64,000 nucleotides of DNA. Origin: Rhodospirillales bacterium 24-66-33 (GTDB lineage Bacteria; Pseudomonadota; Alphaproteobacteria; Reyranellales; Reyranellaceae). The position numbers and the translations under genes are program-made. Location: positions 62,001-126,000 of the forward strand of contig NCHQ01000011.1 in NCBI GenBank assembly GCA_002281855.1, written 5' to 3'. This document shows, in pieces, positions 57,080 through 64,000 of the stretch. The notes below the pieces were generated by a model. The model was not told the DNA's origin and made no database searches. It saw only the letters and a list, made by a program, of their open reading frames with translations. Within the stretch, counting starts at the first letter, position 1. Each line of letters opens with the position of its first letter.

Positions 57080-57393
57080 ATACAAGACGCCCAACGCACG
57101 TGCCGCTGGCCCTCTGTGGTTACGCAACGACGGAAAGTGTTCTTTTTGGCAGTGCCGGTTTCGAGCCGGGTCCGGGAAGGAGCTTCTGAGATGGTTGCAT
57201 ACCGCGCGGGGCGCGTTCCCCGCTATTATGTCATTTGCCCGACCCTCGCTCGGGCCTCCTTCCTCGCTCAGCCGCATAAACGGATCTTAGCTCAGTCGAG
57301 TATCGGCTGACGTATCGCGCCACGCTTGGCGCCGTACGTCGTCGTTCGATCTCTTCCGACAAGCTGACTATCCAGACGGGGAACCCCCCAGCG
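57080..57393 (+). ncRNA. Structured 5' leader of ornithine decarboxylase (speF-like candidate)
   Basis: The leader holds several hairpins: 57206-57211 with 57218-57223 (GCGGGG/CCCCGC), 57237-57242 with 57250-57255 (GCCCGA/TCGGGC), and a strong one at 57309-57340 (GACGTA and GCGCCA stems, small internal loop). Alphaproteobacterial ornithine decarboxylase genes are known to have a conserved leader, the speF motif; I have not aligned this one to it. It contains a small open reading frame at 57191-57310 and leads into a GGGGAA site at about 10 bases from the ATG, itself able to pair with the CCCC next to it. Region 56984-57079 shows nothing else. Confidence 0.5.
57191..57310 (+). CDS. Candidate leader peptide upstream of ornithine decarboxylase
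   Basis: This 39-codon frame has an excellent ribosome-binding site, GGAAGGAG, about 9 bases before its ATG. It is rich in Arg, Tyr and small residues (begins MVAYRAGRVPRYY, ends KRILAQSSIG). The two short hairpins of the leader lie inside it, and its stop codon overlaps the base of the strong hairpin at 57309-57340. It is a plausible ornithine- or polyamine-sensing leader peptide by analogy with enterobacterial SpeFL, though it shares no visible sequence with that peptide. Confidence 0.45.
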   Translation: MVAYRAGRVPRYYVICPTLARASFLAQPHKRILAQSSIG

Positions 57394-58524
57394 ATGACCG
57401 AGCGTATTTTCCGTTATCTCCGCGAGCAGCAGCCCGAGACGCCGTGCCTCGTGATCGACCTCGACGTGGTCGAGAACAACTTCCGCCGCATGCGCGAGCT
57501 GCTGCCGACGGCGCACATCTTCTACGCCGTGAAAGCCAACCCGGCCGCACAGGTGCTGGCTCGGCTGGCCTCGGCGGGTTCCAAGTTCGACACGGCGAGC
57601 CGCGGCGAGATCGAGATGATCCAGGCGACCGGCGTCGCGATGGACCGCGTCTCCTTCGGCAACACGATCAAGAAGGAAAAGGACATCGCCTGGGCCTACC
57701 AGCAGGGCGTCCGCCTGTTCGCCTTCGACAGCGAGGCAGAGCTGCAGAAGCTCGCCCGCGTGGCGCCGGGCGCCCGCGTGTTCTGCCGCGTGCTGGTCGA
57801 TTGCGGCGGCGCCGAATGGCCGCTCAGCAAGAAGTTCGGCTGCGCGCCCGAGATGGCGAAGGACCTGCTGCGCAAGGCCAAGGACTGGGGCCTCGACGCC
57901 TACGGCATCTCCTTCCATGTCGGCAGCCAACAGACCGACCTCGACCAGTGGGACAGGGCGCTGGGCCAGGTCTCGCAGATGTTCTTTGCCCTCGCCGAGG
58001 CCGGCGTCGACCTGCGCATGGTCAATCTGGGCGGCGGCTTCCCGGCGCGCTATCGCTCCGAGGTGAGCGGCATCGAGGCCTATTGCGACGCCGTGACCCG
58101 CGCGCTGGTGCGCCACTTCGGCAACCGCATGCCCGAGGTCATCATCGAGCCGGGCCGCTCCATGGTGGGCGATGCCGGCGTGATCCAGAGCGAGGTCGTG
58201 CTGGTCTCGCGCAAGGCAGCCGGCGACCGCAAGCGCTGGGTCTACCTCGACATCGGCAAGTTCTCGGGCCTCGCCGAGACGATGGACGAGAGCATCAAGT
58301 ATCGGCTGCGTACGCCCGGCGAGGGCACGCGCATGGGCCCGGTCGTGCTGGCCGGCCCGACCTGCGATTCGGCCGATATCCTCTATGAAAAGACGGAGTA
58401 CAAAATGCCTCTGTCCCTGAAGTCGGGCGACAAGGTCGAGATCCTCTCGACCGGCGCCTACACGACGACCTACTCCTCGGTCGCGTTCAACGGCTTCGCA
58501 CCGCTCAAGGCGGTCTGCATCTGA
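57394..58524 (+). CDS. odc: Ornithine decarboxylase (fold type III, PLP)
   Basis: The 376-residue enzyme has the alanine-racemase-like PLP lysine K47 in FYAVKANP, FDTASRGEIEMI, SFHVGSQQTD, VNLGGGFP, IIEPGRSMVGDAG and the second-subunit cysteine C324 in GPTCDSAD. These are the eukaryotic-type ornithine decarboxylase motifs. It makes putrescine, the substrate of homospermidine synthase encoded next. Regulation probably acts through the long leader and its small ORF. Confidence 0.92.
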   Translation: MTERIFRYLREQQPETPCLVIDLDVVENNFRRMRELLPTAHIFYAVKANPAAQVLARLASAGSKFDTASRGEIEMIQATGVAMDRVSFGNTIKKEKDIAWAYQQGVRLFAFDSEAELQKLARVAPGARVFCRVLVDCGGAEWPLSKKFGCAPEMAKDLLRKAKDWGLDAYGISFHVGSQQTDLDQWDRALGQVSQMFFALAEAGVDLRMVNLGGGFPARYRSEVSGIEAYCDAVTRALVRHFGNRMPEVIIEPGRSMVGDAGVIQSEVVLVSRKAAGDRKRWVYLDIGKFSGLAETMDESIKYRLRTPGEGTRMGPVVLAGPTCDSADILYEKTEYKMPLSLKSGDKVEILSTGAYTTTYSSVAFNGFAPLKAVCI

Positions 58525-58551
58525 ACTGACACAATTCGGGCGTACGGAACG

Positions 58552-58585
58552 ACGGGGCCTTGAGAAAGGCCCCGTTGCTGTTTTT
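58552..58585 (+). terminator. Terminator between ornithine decarboxylase and homospermidine synthase
   Basis: A perfect 10-bp stem (58552-58561 with 58566-58575) with a GAGA tetraloop is followed by TTGCTGTTTTT. It lies 27 bp after the decarboxylase stop and 34 bp before the synthase ATG, so transcription of the synthase may depend on read-through. Confidence 0.85.
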
Positions 58586-58619
58586 ACTGACTGCTCAACA
58601 AAGGAACGGGGACGCTGAA

Positions 58620-60062
58620 ATGGCGAAGAAGACTGCGCGCAAGCCCTCGACGAAGAAGTACCTCGATTTCCATGGCCGCATGGTCATGGTGGGCTTCGGC
58701 TCGATCGGCCAGGGCGTGCTGCCGCTGATCCTCCGCCATATCGGCATCAAGCCCGAGCAGATCACCATCATCACCGACGACATGCGCGGCGGTGAGGACG
58801 AGGCCGAGCGCTTCGGTGTCGAGTTCGTCGAGAAGCGCCTGACCGAGTCCAACGTCCGCTCGACCCTCGACAACCGGCTGGGCCAGGGCGATTTCCTGGT
58901 CAATCTCTCGGTCGAGGTCGCCTCGACCGCGCTGATCGAGCTCTGCCAGAAGAAGGGCGTCCTCTATCTCGATACCTGTATCGAGCCGTGGCCGGGTGGC
59001 TATTCCGATCCCAACCTCTCGGTCTCGCGCCGCTCGAACTACGCGCTGCGCGACACGATGATGAAGCTCAAGGCCCGTCACAAGGGCGGCTCGACCGCGG
59101 TGGTCGCGCATGGCGCCAATCCGGGCCTGGTCTCGCACTTCGCCAAGCAGGCTCTGGTGAACGTCGCCCGCGACACCGGCCTGAAGACGGCCGTGCCGAC
59201 CACGCGCGAAGGCTGGGGCAAGCTCGCCCAGCGCCTGGGCGTGAAGGTGATCCACATCGCCGAGCGCGACACACAGGTCTCGCCGAAGCCGAAGGAGGTG
59301 GGCGAGTTCGTCAACACCTGGTCGATCGACGGCTTCGTCTCCGAGGGCGGCCAGCCGGCCGAGATGGGCTGGGGCACGCACGAGAAGACGCTGCCGCCGG
59401 ACGGCAAGCGCCACACGTTCGGCTGCGACGCCGCGATCTACCTGAACCGCCCGGGCCTGCTGACCCAGGTGCGCACCTGGACGCCGATCGAGGGGCCGTT
59501 CCACGGCTACATCATCACGCACAACGAATCGATTTCGATCGCCGACTACCTGACGGTGCATGACGGCAAGAAGGCCGTCTATCGCCCGACCGTGCACTAC
59601 GCCTATCACCCGTGCGACCAGGCGATCATGTCGATGCACGAACTGGCGGGTAAGAACCTGAAGCAGCAGAAGCGCCAGCGCCTGATCGTCGAGGAGGTGA
59701 CGTCGGGCCGCGACGAGCTCGGCGTGCTGCTGATGGGCCACAAGAAGGGTGCCTACTGGTACGGCTCGCAGATCGACATCAACGAGGCGCGCAAGCTCGC
59801 GCCCTACAACAACGCGACCTCGATCCAGGTCGTGGCGCCGGTGCTCTCGGGCATCATCTGGGCGCTCGAGAACCCGAACGAGGGCATCGTCGAAGCCGAC
59901 GAGATGGACTTCCAGCGCAACCTGGAGATCTGCATGCCCTATCTCGGACCGGTCGTCGGCAAGTACAGCGACTGGACCCCGCTGCAAGGCCGCGGCGACC
60001 TCTTCCCCGAGGATCTCGACAAGTCCGACCCCTGGCAGTTCAAGAACTTCCGGGTGGTGTGA
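58620..60062 (+). CDS. hss: Homospermidine synthase
   Basis: The 480-residue NAD-dependent enzyme has the conserved family segments: VMVGFGSIGQGVLPLILRHI near residue 22, LYLDTCIEPWPGGY, VAHGANPGLVSHFAK, and HNESISIADYL. It makes homospermidine from two putrescines, typical of alphaproteobacteria. The ATG at 58620 is used because the upstream open stretch overlaps the terminator. A broken copy of its 3' end is present at 60650-60878. Confidence 0.95.
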   Translation: MAKKTARKPSTKKYLDFHGRMVMVGFGSIGQGVLPLILRHIGIKPEQITIITDDMRGGEDEAERFGVEFVEKRLTESNVRSTLDNRLGQGDFLVNLSVEVASTALIELCQKKGVLYLDTCIEPWPGGYSDPNLSVSRRSNYALRDTMMKLKARHKGGSTAVVAHGANPGLVSHFAKQALVNVARDTGLKTAVPTTREGWGKLAQRLGVKVIHIAERDTQVSPKPKEVGEFVNTWSIDGFVSEGGQPAEMGWGTHEKTLPPDGKRHTFGCDAAIYLNRPGLLTQVRTWTPIEGPFHGYIITHNESISIADYLTVHDGKKAVYRPTVHYAYHPCDQAIMSMHELAGKNLKQQKRQRLIVEEVTSGRDELGVLLMGHKKGAYWYGSQIDINEARKLAPYNNATSIQVVAPVLSGIIWALENPNEGIVEADEMDFQRNLEICMPYLGPVVGKYSDWTPLQGRGDLFPEDLDKSDPWQFKNFRVV

Positions 60063-60216
60063 GCGAGCGTTTCATCGGCGCTCGACTCTGGGTGACGAGG
60101 CGGCTCGCCAACTCGCCTGCCAGGACGAACTTTCAGGTCGTGTCGTTACGCAGGGCGCATATCTTGCTCGATGTATCCGACAGGGCCTGCGGACTGAGAT
60201 GCGAGGGCGGGAGACA

Positions 60217-60597
60217 ATGAGCGACGCGCAAAAAGTCGACTACGAATTCCTGTTGCGTTCCAATCTTGAGCGCGTTTTCAGCGAGCGTGACGCTTCGAAG
60301 CGCGCGGCTGCCGTTGCCGAGCTCTTCGTGGCGGAGCCGGTGATGTACGAACCCGATAACGTGGTGACGGGGCGCACGGCGATCTCCGATGTTGCGGGCA
60401 AGCTGTTGGAGCAATTCGGGCCCTCGTTCAGCTTCGCGGCTTCTGCGCCGGCCGTTGGACATCACGGAATGGGAAGCCTGCGCTGGCAAGCCGGGCCCAA
60501 GGATGGTCCTGTTACTGTGACAGGAACGGACATTGCAGAAGTCGAGAATGGCAAGATCTCTCGACTTTGGGTCTTGCTTGATCCGCCAACGACATGA
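60217..60597 (+). CDS. SnoaL-like/NTF2-fold protein
   Basis: The 126-residue protein has the cone-shaped NTF2-like pattern: MYEPDNVVTGRTAISDVAGKLLEQF near residue 42 and TVTGTDIAEVENGKISRLWVLLD at the C-terminus. Members are isomerases, hydroxylases or small-molecule-binding proteins. The ATG at 60217 has GGGAG upstream. It lies between the intact homospermidine synthase and its broken copy, so it was probably part of, or inserted into, a duplicated segment. Confidence 0.78.
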   Translation: MSDAQKVDYEFLLRSNLERVFSERDASKRAAAVAELFVAEPVMYEPDNVVTGRTAISDVAGKLLEQFGPSFSFAASAPAVGHHGMGSLRWQAGPKDGPVTVTGTDIAEVENGKISRLWVLLDPPTT

Positions 60598-60649
60598 CTG
60601 CCCAGGGACGTTCCGTCTTAACTTCGATCATCCCATCTCATCCCTGAGC

Positions 60650-60878
60650 ACGAGGCGCACAAGCTCGCGCCTTGCAACAACGAGCCCTCGATCCAGGTCG
60701 TGGCGCCGGTGCTCTCGGGCATCATCTGGGCGCTGGAGCATCCCAACGAGGGCATCGTCGAGGCCGGCGGGAGGCGCTTCCAGCGCAACCTCGAGATCTG
60801 CATGCGCTATCTCGGCCCGGTCGTCGGCAAGTAGAGCGACTGGACCCCACTGCAGGGCCGCGGCGAACTCTTCCCCGA
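60650..60878 (+). pseudogene. hss: Broken duplicate of homospermidine synthase 3' end
   Basis: The 229 bp match 59782-60010 of the intact gene at a constant offset of 868 bp with no gaps, covering residues about 388-464. The copy has substitutions throughout and an in-frame TAG at 60832-60834, replacing the tyrosine of GKYSDW in the intact gene. It has no start or upstream part, so it is a non-coding remnant. The rest of the 60598-61074 stretch shows no gene. Confidence 0.85.
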
Positions 60879-61074
60879 TGGGGCTCGCTTCTCACGCCGC
60901 AGACGCGTCCCCTTGCCGAGGTGTCATCTAGGGCCGATATGGGTCTACGGCTACGGTCGCCCCTCTGCCCACCGGAAGATCTCGGGCAGAAAATTCCTGG
61001 CGAGCAAGGCAAGCCTCCATGCTGCGGCCTGCCGAGACCACATTCAGTCGAGTTCCCTTAGCGGAGTATCACAC

Positions 61075-62751
61075 ATGGCTCAGCCTACCGTCGCCCAATA
61101 CACCCTTGCTCGCCTCGCGCAGCTCGGCATAGACCGCATCTTCGGCGTCCCGGGCGACTATGCTTTTGCAGTCGACGATGCTGCCGAGAAGGTGCCGGGC
61201 CTGTCGTGGGTCGGATGCGCCAATGAGCTGAACGCCGCCTATGCCGCCGATGGCTACGCCCGCGTGCGCGGCGCGGCGATTCTGTCGACCACCTACGGCG
61301 TCGGTGAACTGTCTGCGCTCAATGGCGTGATGGGCAGCCGGGCGCACCGCCTGCCGGTGTTCCACCTCGTCGGCATGCCGAGCCAGCGTATCCAGCATCT
61401 CGGCCTGCTCACTCATCACAATCTCGGCGACACGGTTTACGACCGCTTTCAGCCGCTGTCGGGCGCTGCCTGCTGCGTCATCGCAAACCTGACGCCGGAC
61501 AACTGCATCGACGAGATGGAGCGCGTGATCCGCGAGGCGCTGCGCCAGAGCCTGCCGGCTTACATCGCTATCTCCCAGGTCAACGGCAACATGCCGGTCG
61601 TCGGCACGCCTGTGGAAGGCAAGAAGCTGTCCGCTGTGAAGCGCCAGGGGAGCGTGCCGACGGAGCTCGAGGCGGCAGTGGCGACCATCCTCTCCCGCAT
61701 CGCCGCGGCCAGGAACCCGGTGGCGATCGTGACCCATCTCGTGGCACGCTACGGTGTCGCCGCCCGTGCGACCGAGTTCGTAAAGCGCTCCAACCTGCCG
61801 TTTGCGCTGATGCCCAACGACAAGGGCACGATGGACGAGTCGCTGCCCCAGTACATGGGGCTGTACAGCGGCATCTGGTCGAGTTCACCTGCGGTCTGCG
61901 AGGCTGTCGAAGCAGCCGACCTGATCGTCGATGTCGGCGGCTTGCTCACGCATGAGCTCAACACCGGCATGTGGACCAGTGTGCCGAAGCAAGAGCGCAT
62001 CCTGTCGATCCAGGACAACTGGGTGCGCGCGGGTGACAAGGTGTTCCTGAACGTGGCGATCGAGGACGTGCTGGCGGCGCTGGCCGCCAGGGTGCCGACG
62101 CGCGAGGGCGCCAACTTGGTGAAGGTCGAGCAGCTTCCCGTGGTAGGTACGGGCGCCGACACTCTGTCCTCCGATGCGTTCTACCCGCGCCTTCAGCGCG
62201 CGTTGCGTCAGGGTGACTCGCTGGTCATCGAGACCGGCACCTGCATGACCCGCCTCAACCGCATGCTGCTTCCGGCCGGTGTGTCGGCCGAAGGACAGGG
62301 CCTGTGGGGTTCGATCGGCTGGGCGACCCCCGCCTGCATGGGCGTCGAGATGGCAAAGACCTCGGGCCGGACCTGGATGGTGACGGGCGACGGGTCGCAC
62401 CAGCTGACCCTCAATGAACTGGCCGTGATGGGCCGCTACAAGACGAAGCCCGTGATCTTCGTGCTGAACAACGGCCTGTACGGCGTCGAGGACGTGATCA
62501 GCGAGCGCGGACATCCCTACGACGACCTTGCGAAGGTCAACTACCACCTGCTGCCGCAGGCCTTTGGCTGCGAGGGCTGGCTGACGGCGAAGGTGACGAC
62601 GGTGGCAGAACTCGACAATGCGTTGGACCGTATCGAGGCGCACGACGGCGCTGCCTATATCGAGGTCATGATTCCGGGCGAGGAAAGCCAGCCCTTGCCC
62701 GAGTCGATCATCGACCGGGCCTACAAGCTCCGCACGCCCTCCGCAGGCTAG
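61075..62751 (+). CDS. ThDP-dependent 2-oxo acid decarboxylase, indolepyruvate/phenylpyruvate type
   Basis: The 558-residue enzyme has the ThDP features: E51 in VGCANELNAAYAADGYAR, and the cofactor motif GDGSHQLTLNELAVMGRYKTKPVIFVLNNGLYG-like segment starting at residue 438. The N-terminal VPGDYAFAVDDAAEK and HHNLGDTVYDRF resemble pyruvate, indolepyruvate and phenylpyruvate decarboxylases. It makes an aldehyde from an aromatic or branched 2-oxo acid. The start has GGAG 8 bases upstream. It could serve auxin-like indole-3-acetaldehyde synthesis, but the substrate is not proven. Confidence 0.87.
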   Translation: MAQPTVAQYTLARLAQLGIDRIFGVPGDYAFAVDDAAEKVPGLSWVGCANELNAAYAADGYARVRGAAILSTTYGVGELSALNGVMGSRAHRLPVFHLVGMPSQRIQHLGLLTHHNLGDTVYDRFQPLSGAACCVIANLTPDNCIDEMERVIREALRQSLPAYIAISQVNGNMPVVGTPVEGKKLSAVKRQGSVPTELEAAVATILSRIAAARNPVAIVTHLVARYGVAARATEFVKRSNLPFALMPNDKGTMDESLPQYMGLYSGIWSSSPAVCEAVEAADLIVDVGGLLTHELNTGMWTSVPKQERILSIQDNWVRAGDKVFLNVAIEDVLAALAARVPTREGANLVKVEQLPVVGTGADTLSSDAFYPRLQRALRQGDSLVIETGTCMTRLNRMLLPAGVSAEGQGLWGSIGWATPACMGVEMAKTSGRTWMVTGDGSHQLTLNELAVMGRYKTKPVIFVLNNGLYGVEDVISERGHPYDDLAKVNYHLLPQAFGCEGWLTAKVTTVAELDNALDRIEAHDGAAYIEVMIPGEESQPLPESIIDRAYKLRTPSAG

Positions 62752-62812
62752 GCGATCGCCAGCGCAGGCGAGCCGCAGGAGCTTTCCTGAAGACGCACCA
62801 GCACCATGTGAA

Positions 62813-62836
62813 ATTGCGACCCGTTCGCAATTGCGA
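62813..62836. promoter_or_regulatory. Palindromic operator candidate upstream of the sigma-factor gene
   Basis: ATTGCGA (62813-62819) and TCGCAAT (62825-62831) form a perfect 19-bp dyad with a 5-bp centre, and an extra TTGCGA half-site follows at 62831-62836. The length and symmetry resemble iron-responsive Fur-type boxes. It is 37 bp upstream of the sigma-factor start. Confidence 0.45.
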
Positions 62837-62872
62837 TACACCTGATCGCTGGTCAGGCCTTCGAGTGCGCTG

Positions 62873-63382
62873 GTGTCTTCTGAAACGACGGATCTCTACA
62901 TCGAGCATCGCGGTGCGCTGATCGAATACGCAGCGGCGATCGTCGGCTCCAAGGCGCTTGCCGAGGATGTCGTCCAGGAGGCGTGGCTGCGTTTCAACGG
63001 CGCCTGGAGTGGGCGTTTTCTGCACGATCCGGTGAGCTATCTGTACCGGATCGTCCGCAACCTGGCGCTCGACGGAAGACGGAAGGCGGCCCGCGAGAGC
63101 CGCGTCTTCGCCCCGCAGGCCGATCGGGCGACGGTCGAGGAGCGTCCGTCGAGCAGCCCGTCGCCGGAGGCCCATTCCCTGCATCGCGAGCAACTCGCGA
63201 TACTCAACGAAGCGCTCGCGGAACTGCCGGAGCGCACGCGGATCGCGCTGCGGATGTACCGGCTCGAGGATGCGAGACTGAAGGACATCGCGGCCCATCT
63301 CGGCATCTCGATCGGTCTCGCCCACAAGCTGGTCGTGCAGGGCGTTCGACATTGTCAGAAGCATCTCGACCGCAGAAATTGA
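62873..63382 (+). CDS. ECF sigma factor (FecI-like)
   Basis: The 169-residue protein has sigma region 2 (EDVVQEAWLRFNGAWSG, YLYRIVRNLALDGRRKAAR) and region 4 (LNEALAELPERTRIALRMYRLEDARLKDIAAHLGIS) and nothing else, the ECF layout. The FecR-type gene downstream and the iron-box-like dyad upstream suggest a FecI-type role in iron uptake control. The start is a GTG at 62873; no better one is visible. Confidence 0.88.
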   Translation: MSSETTDLYIEHRGALIEYAAAIVGSKALAEDVVQEAWLRFNGAWSGRFLHDPVSYLYRIVRNLALDGRRKAARESRVFAPQADRATVEERPSSSPSPEAHSLHREQLAILNEALAELPERTRIALRMYRLEDARLKDIAAHLGISIGLAHKLVVQGVRHCQKHLDRRN

Positions 63383-63431
63383 CGCTCCGAGTAATCCTTG
63401 AAAATTTCGAATGCCGGGCGTTTAGAAGTAC

Positions 63432-64000
63432 ATGGCGGTGACATCCGAGGCTGATCGCGAACGTGCATCCGACGAAGCGGCCGAGTGGCTGGTCCGTTTG
63501 CGCGAGGCGCCGGACGACCGGGACATCGAAGCTCGTTTTGCGGCCTGGCGGGCTGCCGCGCCCGCCCACGAAACCGCCTGGACCGAGATATCGCAGACCT
63601 TCGAGTTGATCGGCGAACCGCTCGCTCGGCGCCCGCAGGCGGACGCCGAGCCGGCCCCCCGGCTCCGGCCGAAACGCGTGCCCGGCCTGCTCGCCGCCGG
63701 TGCCGGGATCGCGCTGGCCGCCTTCGCTGCGGCGCTCTTCCTGCCGGGATGGATGCTCAGGCTGGAGGCGGACTTCGCGACCGCGGCCGGCGAGTGGCGT
63801 GAAGTGAAACTGGCGGACGGAAGCTCCGTCGAACTCGCGCCCCTGAGCGGTATCGACGTGTCGCTGAAGGAAGGGCGGCGGGAAGTGCGCCTCCTGGCGG
63901 GGCAGGCGTTCTTTCGGGTGACTCCCGACCCCGAGCGTCCGTTCCAGGTGGAAGCGAAGGACGTGCGCGCCACCGTGCTCGGCACGGCGTTCGAGGTTCG
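63432..64000 (+). CDS. FecR-family anti-sigma/signal-transfer protein (3' end beyond window)
   Basis: The first 189 residues are visible. They show the N-terminal DUF4880-like cytoplasmic region (ADRERASDEAAEWLVRLREAPDD), one membrane span at about residues 84-106, and the beginning of the periplasmic FecR domain (EWREVKLADGSSVELAPLSGI... and VLGTAFEVR). FecR proteins relay an outer-membrane signal to the FecI sigma factor. It follows the sigma-factor gene by 49 bp, the normal arrangement. A TonB-dependent receptor gene may follow beyond the edge. Confidence 0.9.
   Translation, partial: MAVTSEADRERASDEAAEWLVRLREAPDDRDIEARFAAWRAAAPAHETAWTEISQTFELIGEPLARRPQADAEPAPRLRPKRVPGLLAAGAGIALAAFAAALFLPGWMLRLEADFATAAGEWREVKLADGSSVELAPLSGIDVSLKEGRREVRLLAGQAFFRVTPDPERPFQVEAKDVRATVLGTAFEV

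Noticed and set aside
60913..61074. N-terminal extension of the ThDP decarboxylase
   Set aside because: The frame is open but has no family similarity; the ATG at 61075 has a ribosome-binding site and begins the conserved domain.

Overview
The window is high-GC (roughly two-thirds G+C by eye), densely coded bacterial DNA with no rRNA, tRNA, CRISPR array, transposase or phage gene that I can see. The gene set points to an alphaproteobacterium: an argD-argF-hslO operon, an ornithine decarboxylase next to homospermidine synthase, a Caulobacter-type ceramide synthesis cluster, many dipeptide-type ABC importers, GMC oxidoreductases and acyl-CoA dehydrogenases, and a FecI/FecR-type pair at the right edge. 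A soil or freshwater Rhodospirillales/Hyphomicrobiales-like bacterium (for example a Reyranella-like organism) would fit, but the genus is inference.

Layout. 1-4405: a LysR regulator (cut by the window edge) divergent from a TauE/SafE exporter, then a class II aldolase and an SbmA/YddA-like exporter ATPase. 4421-5889 (minus): a lipoprotein coupled to a DUF3237 protein. 5996-10337 (minus): an oxidative catabolic operon (FAD oxidoreductase, GMC oxidoreductase, acyl-CoA dehydrogenase), divergent from a benzoylformate-decarboxylase-like ThDP enzyme (10558-12210). 12214-12288 is a perfect 28-bp inverted repeat. 12292-21201: an HpcH/HpaI aldolase, a VOC protein, a complete five-gene dipeptide-type ABC importer, a second GMC oxidoreductase with a hairpin over its ribosome-binding site, and a small lipoprotein ending at a clear terminator. 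21272-28575 (minus): a tightly coupled operon joining a second ABC importer to a luciferase-like flavin monooxygenase and two carboxymuconolactone-decarboxylase-fold proteins. 28751-36031: ketopantoate-reductase-like protein, alpha/beta hydrolase, VOC protein, acyl-CoA-dehydrogenase-like monooxygenase, MFS carrier and an oxaloacetate-decarboxylase-like enzyme, with a nested inverted-repeat element at 31761-31886.

36052-42897 (minus) encodes the transglutaminase / circularly permuted ATP-grasp / alpha-E / amidoligase system, predicted to make or modify an unknown peptide. 43006-44876 is an SDR-ADH pair, followed by a HEPN-MNT toxin-antitoxin module (44920-45568) and a GNAT acetyltransferase converging on hslO. 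46027-49147 (minus) is argD-argF-hslO. 49329-56983 is a probable ceramide (sphingolipid) operon: acyl-AMP ligase, ceramide reductase, ACP, serine palmitoyltransferase, metallophosphoesterase, bacterial ceramide synthase and an MFS transporter. 57046-60062 is the polyamine locus: a promoter, a leader of about 300 nt with a well-initiated 39-codon upstream ORF and a strong hairpin, then ornithine decarboxylase, a terminator, and homospermidine synthase. A SnoaL-like gene and a broken second copy of the homospermidine synthase 3' end follow. The window ends with an indolepyruvate/phenylpyruvate-decarboxylase-like enzyme and the sigma-factor/FecR pair, the latter cut by the edge.

The most interesting items are the ornithine decarboxylase leader with its candidate regulatory peptide, the ceramide operon carrying a phosphoesterase and a transporter of unknown role, the peptide-modification cluster, and the importer-linked flavin monooxygenase operon.
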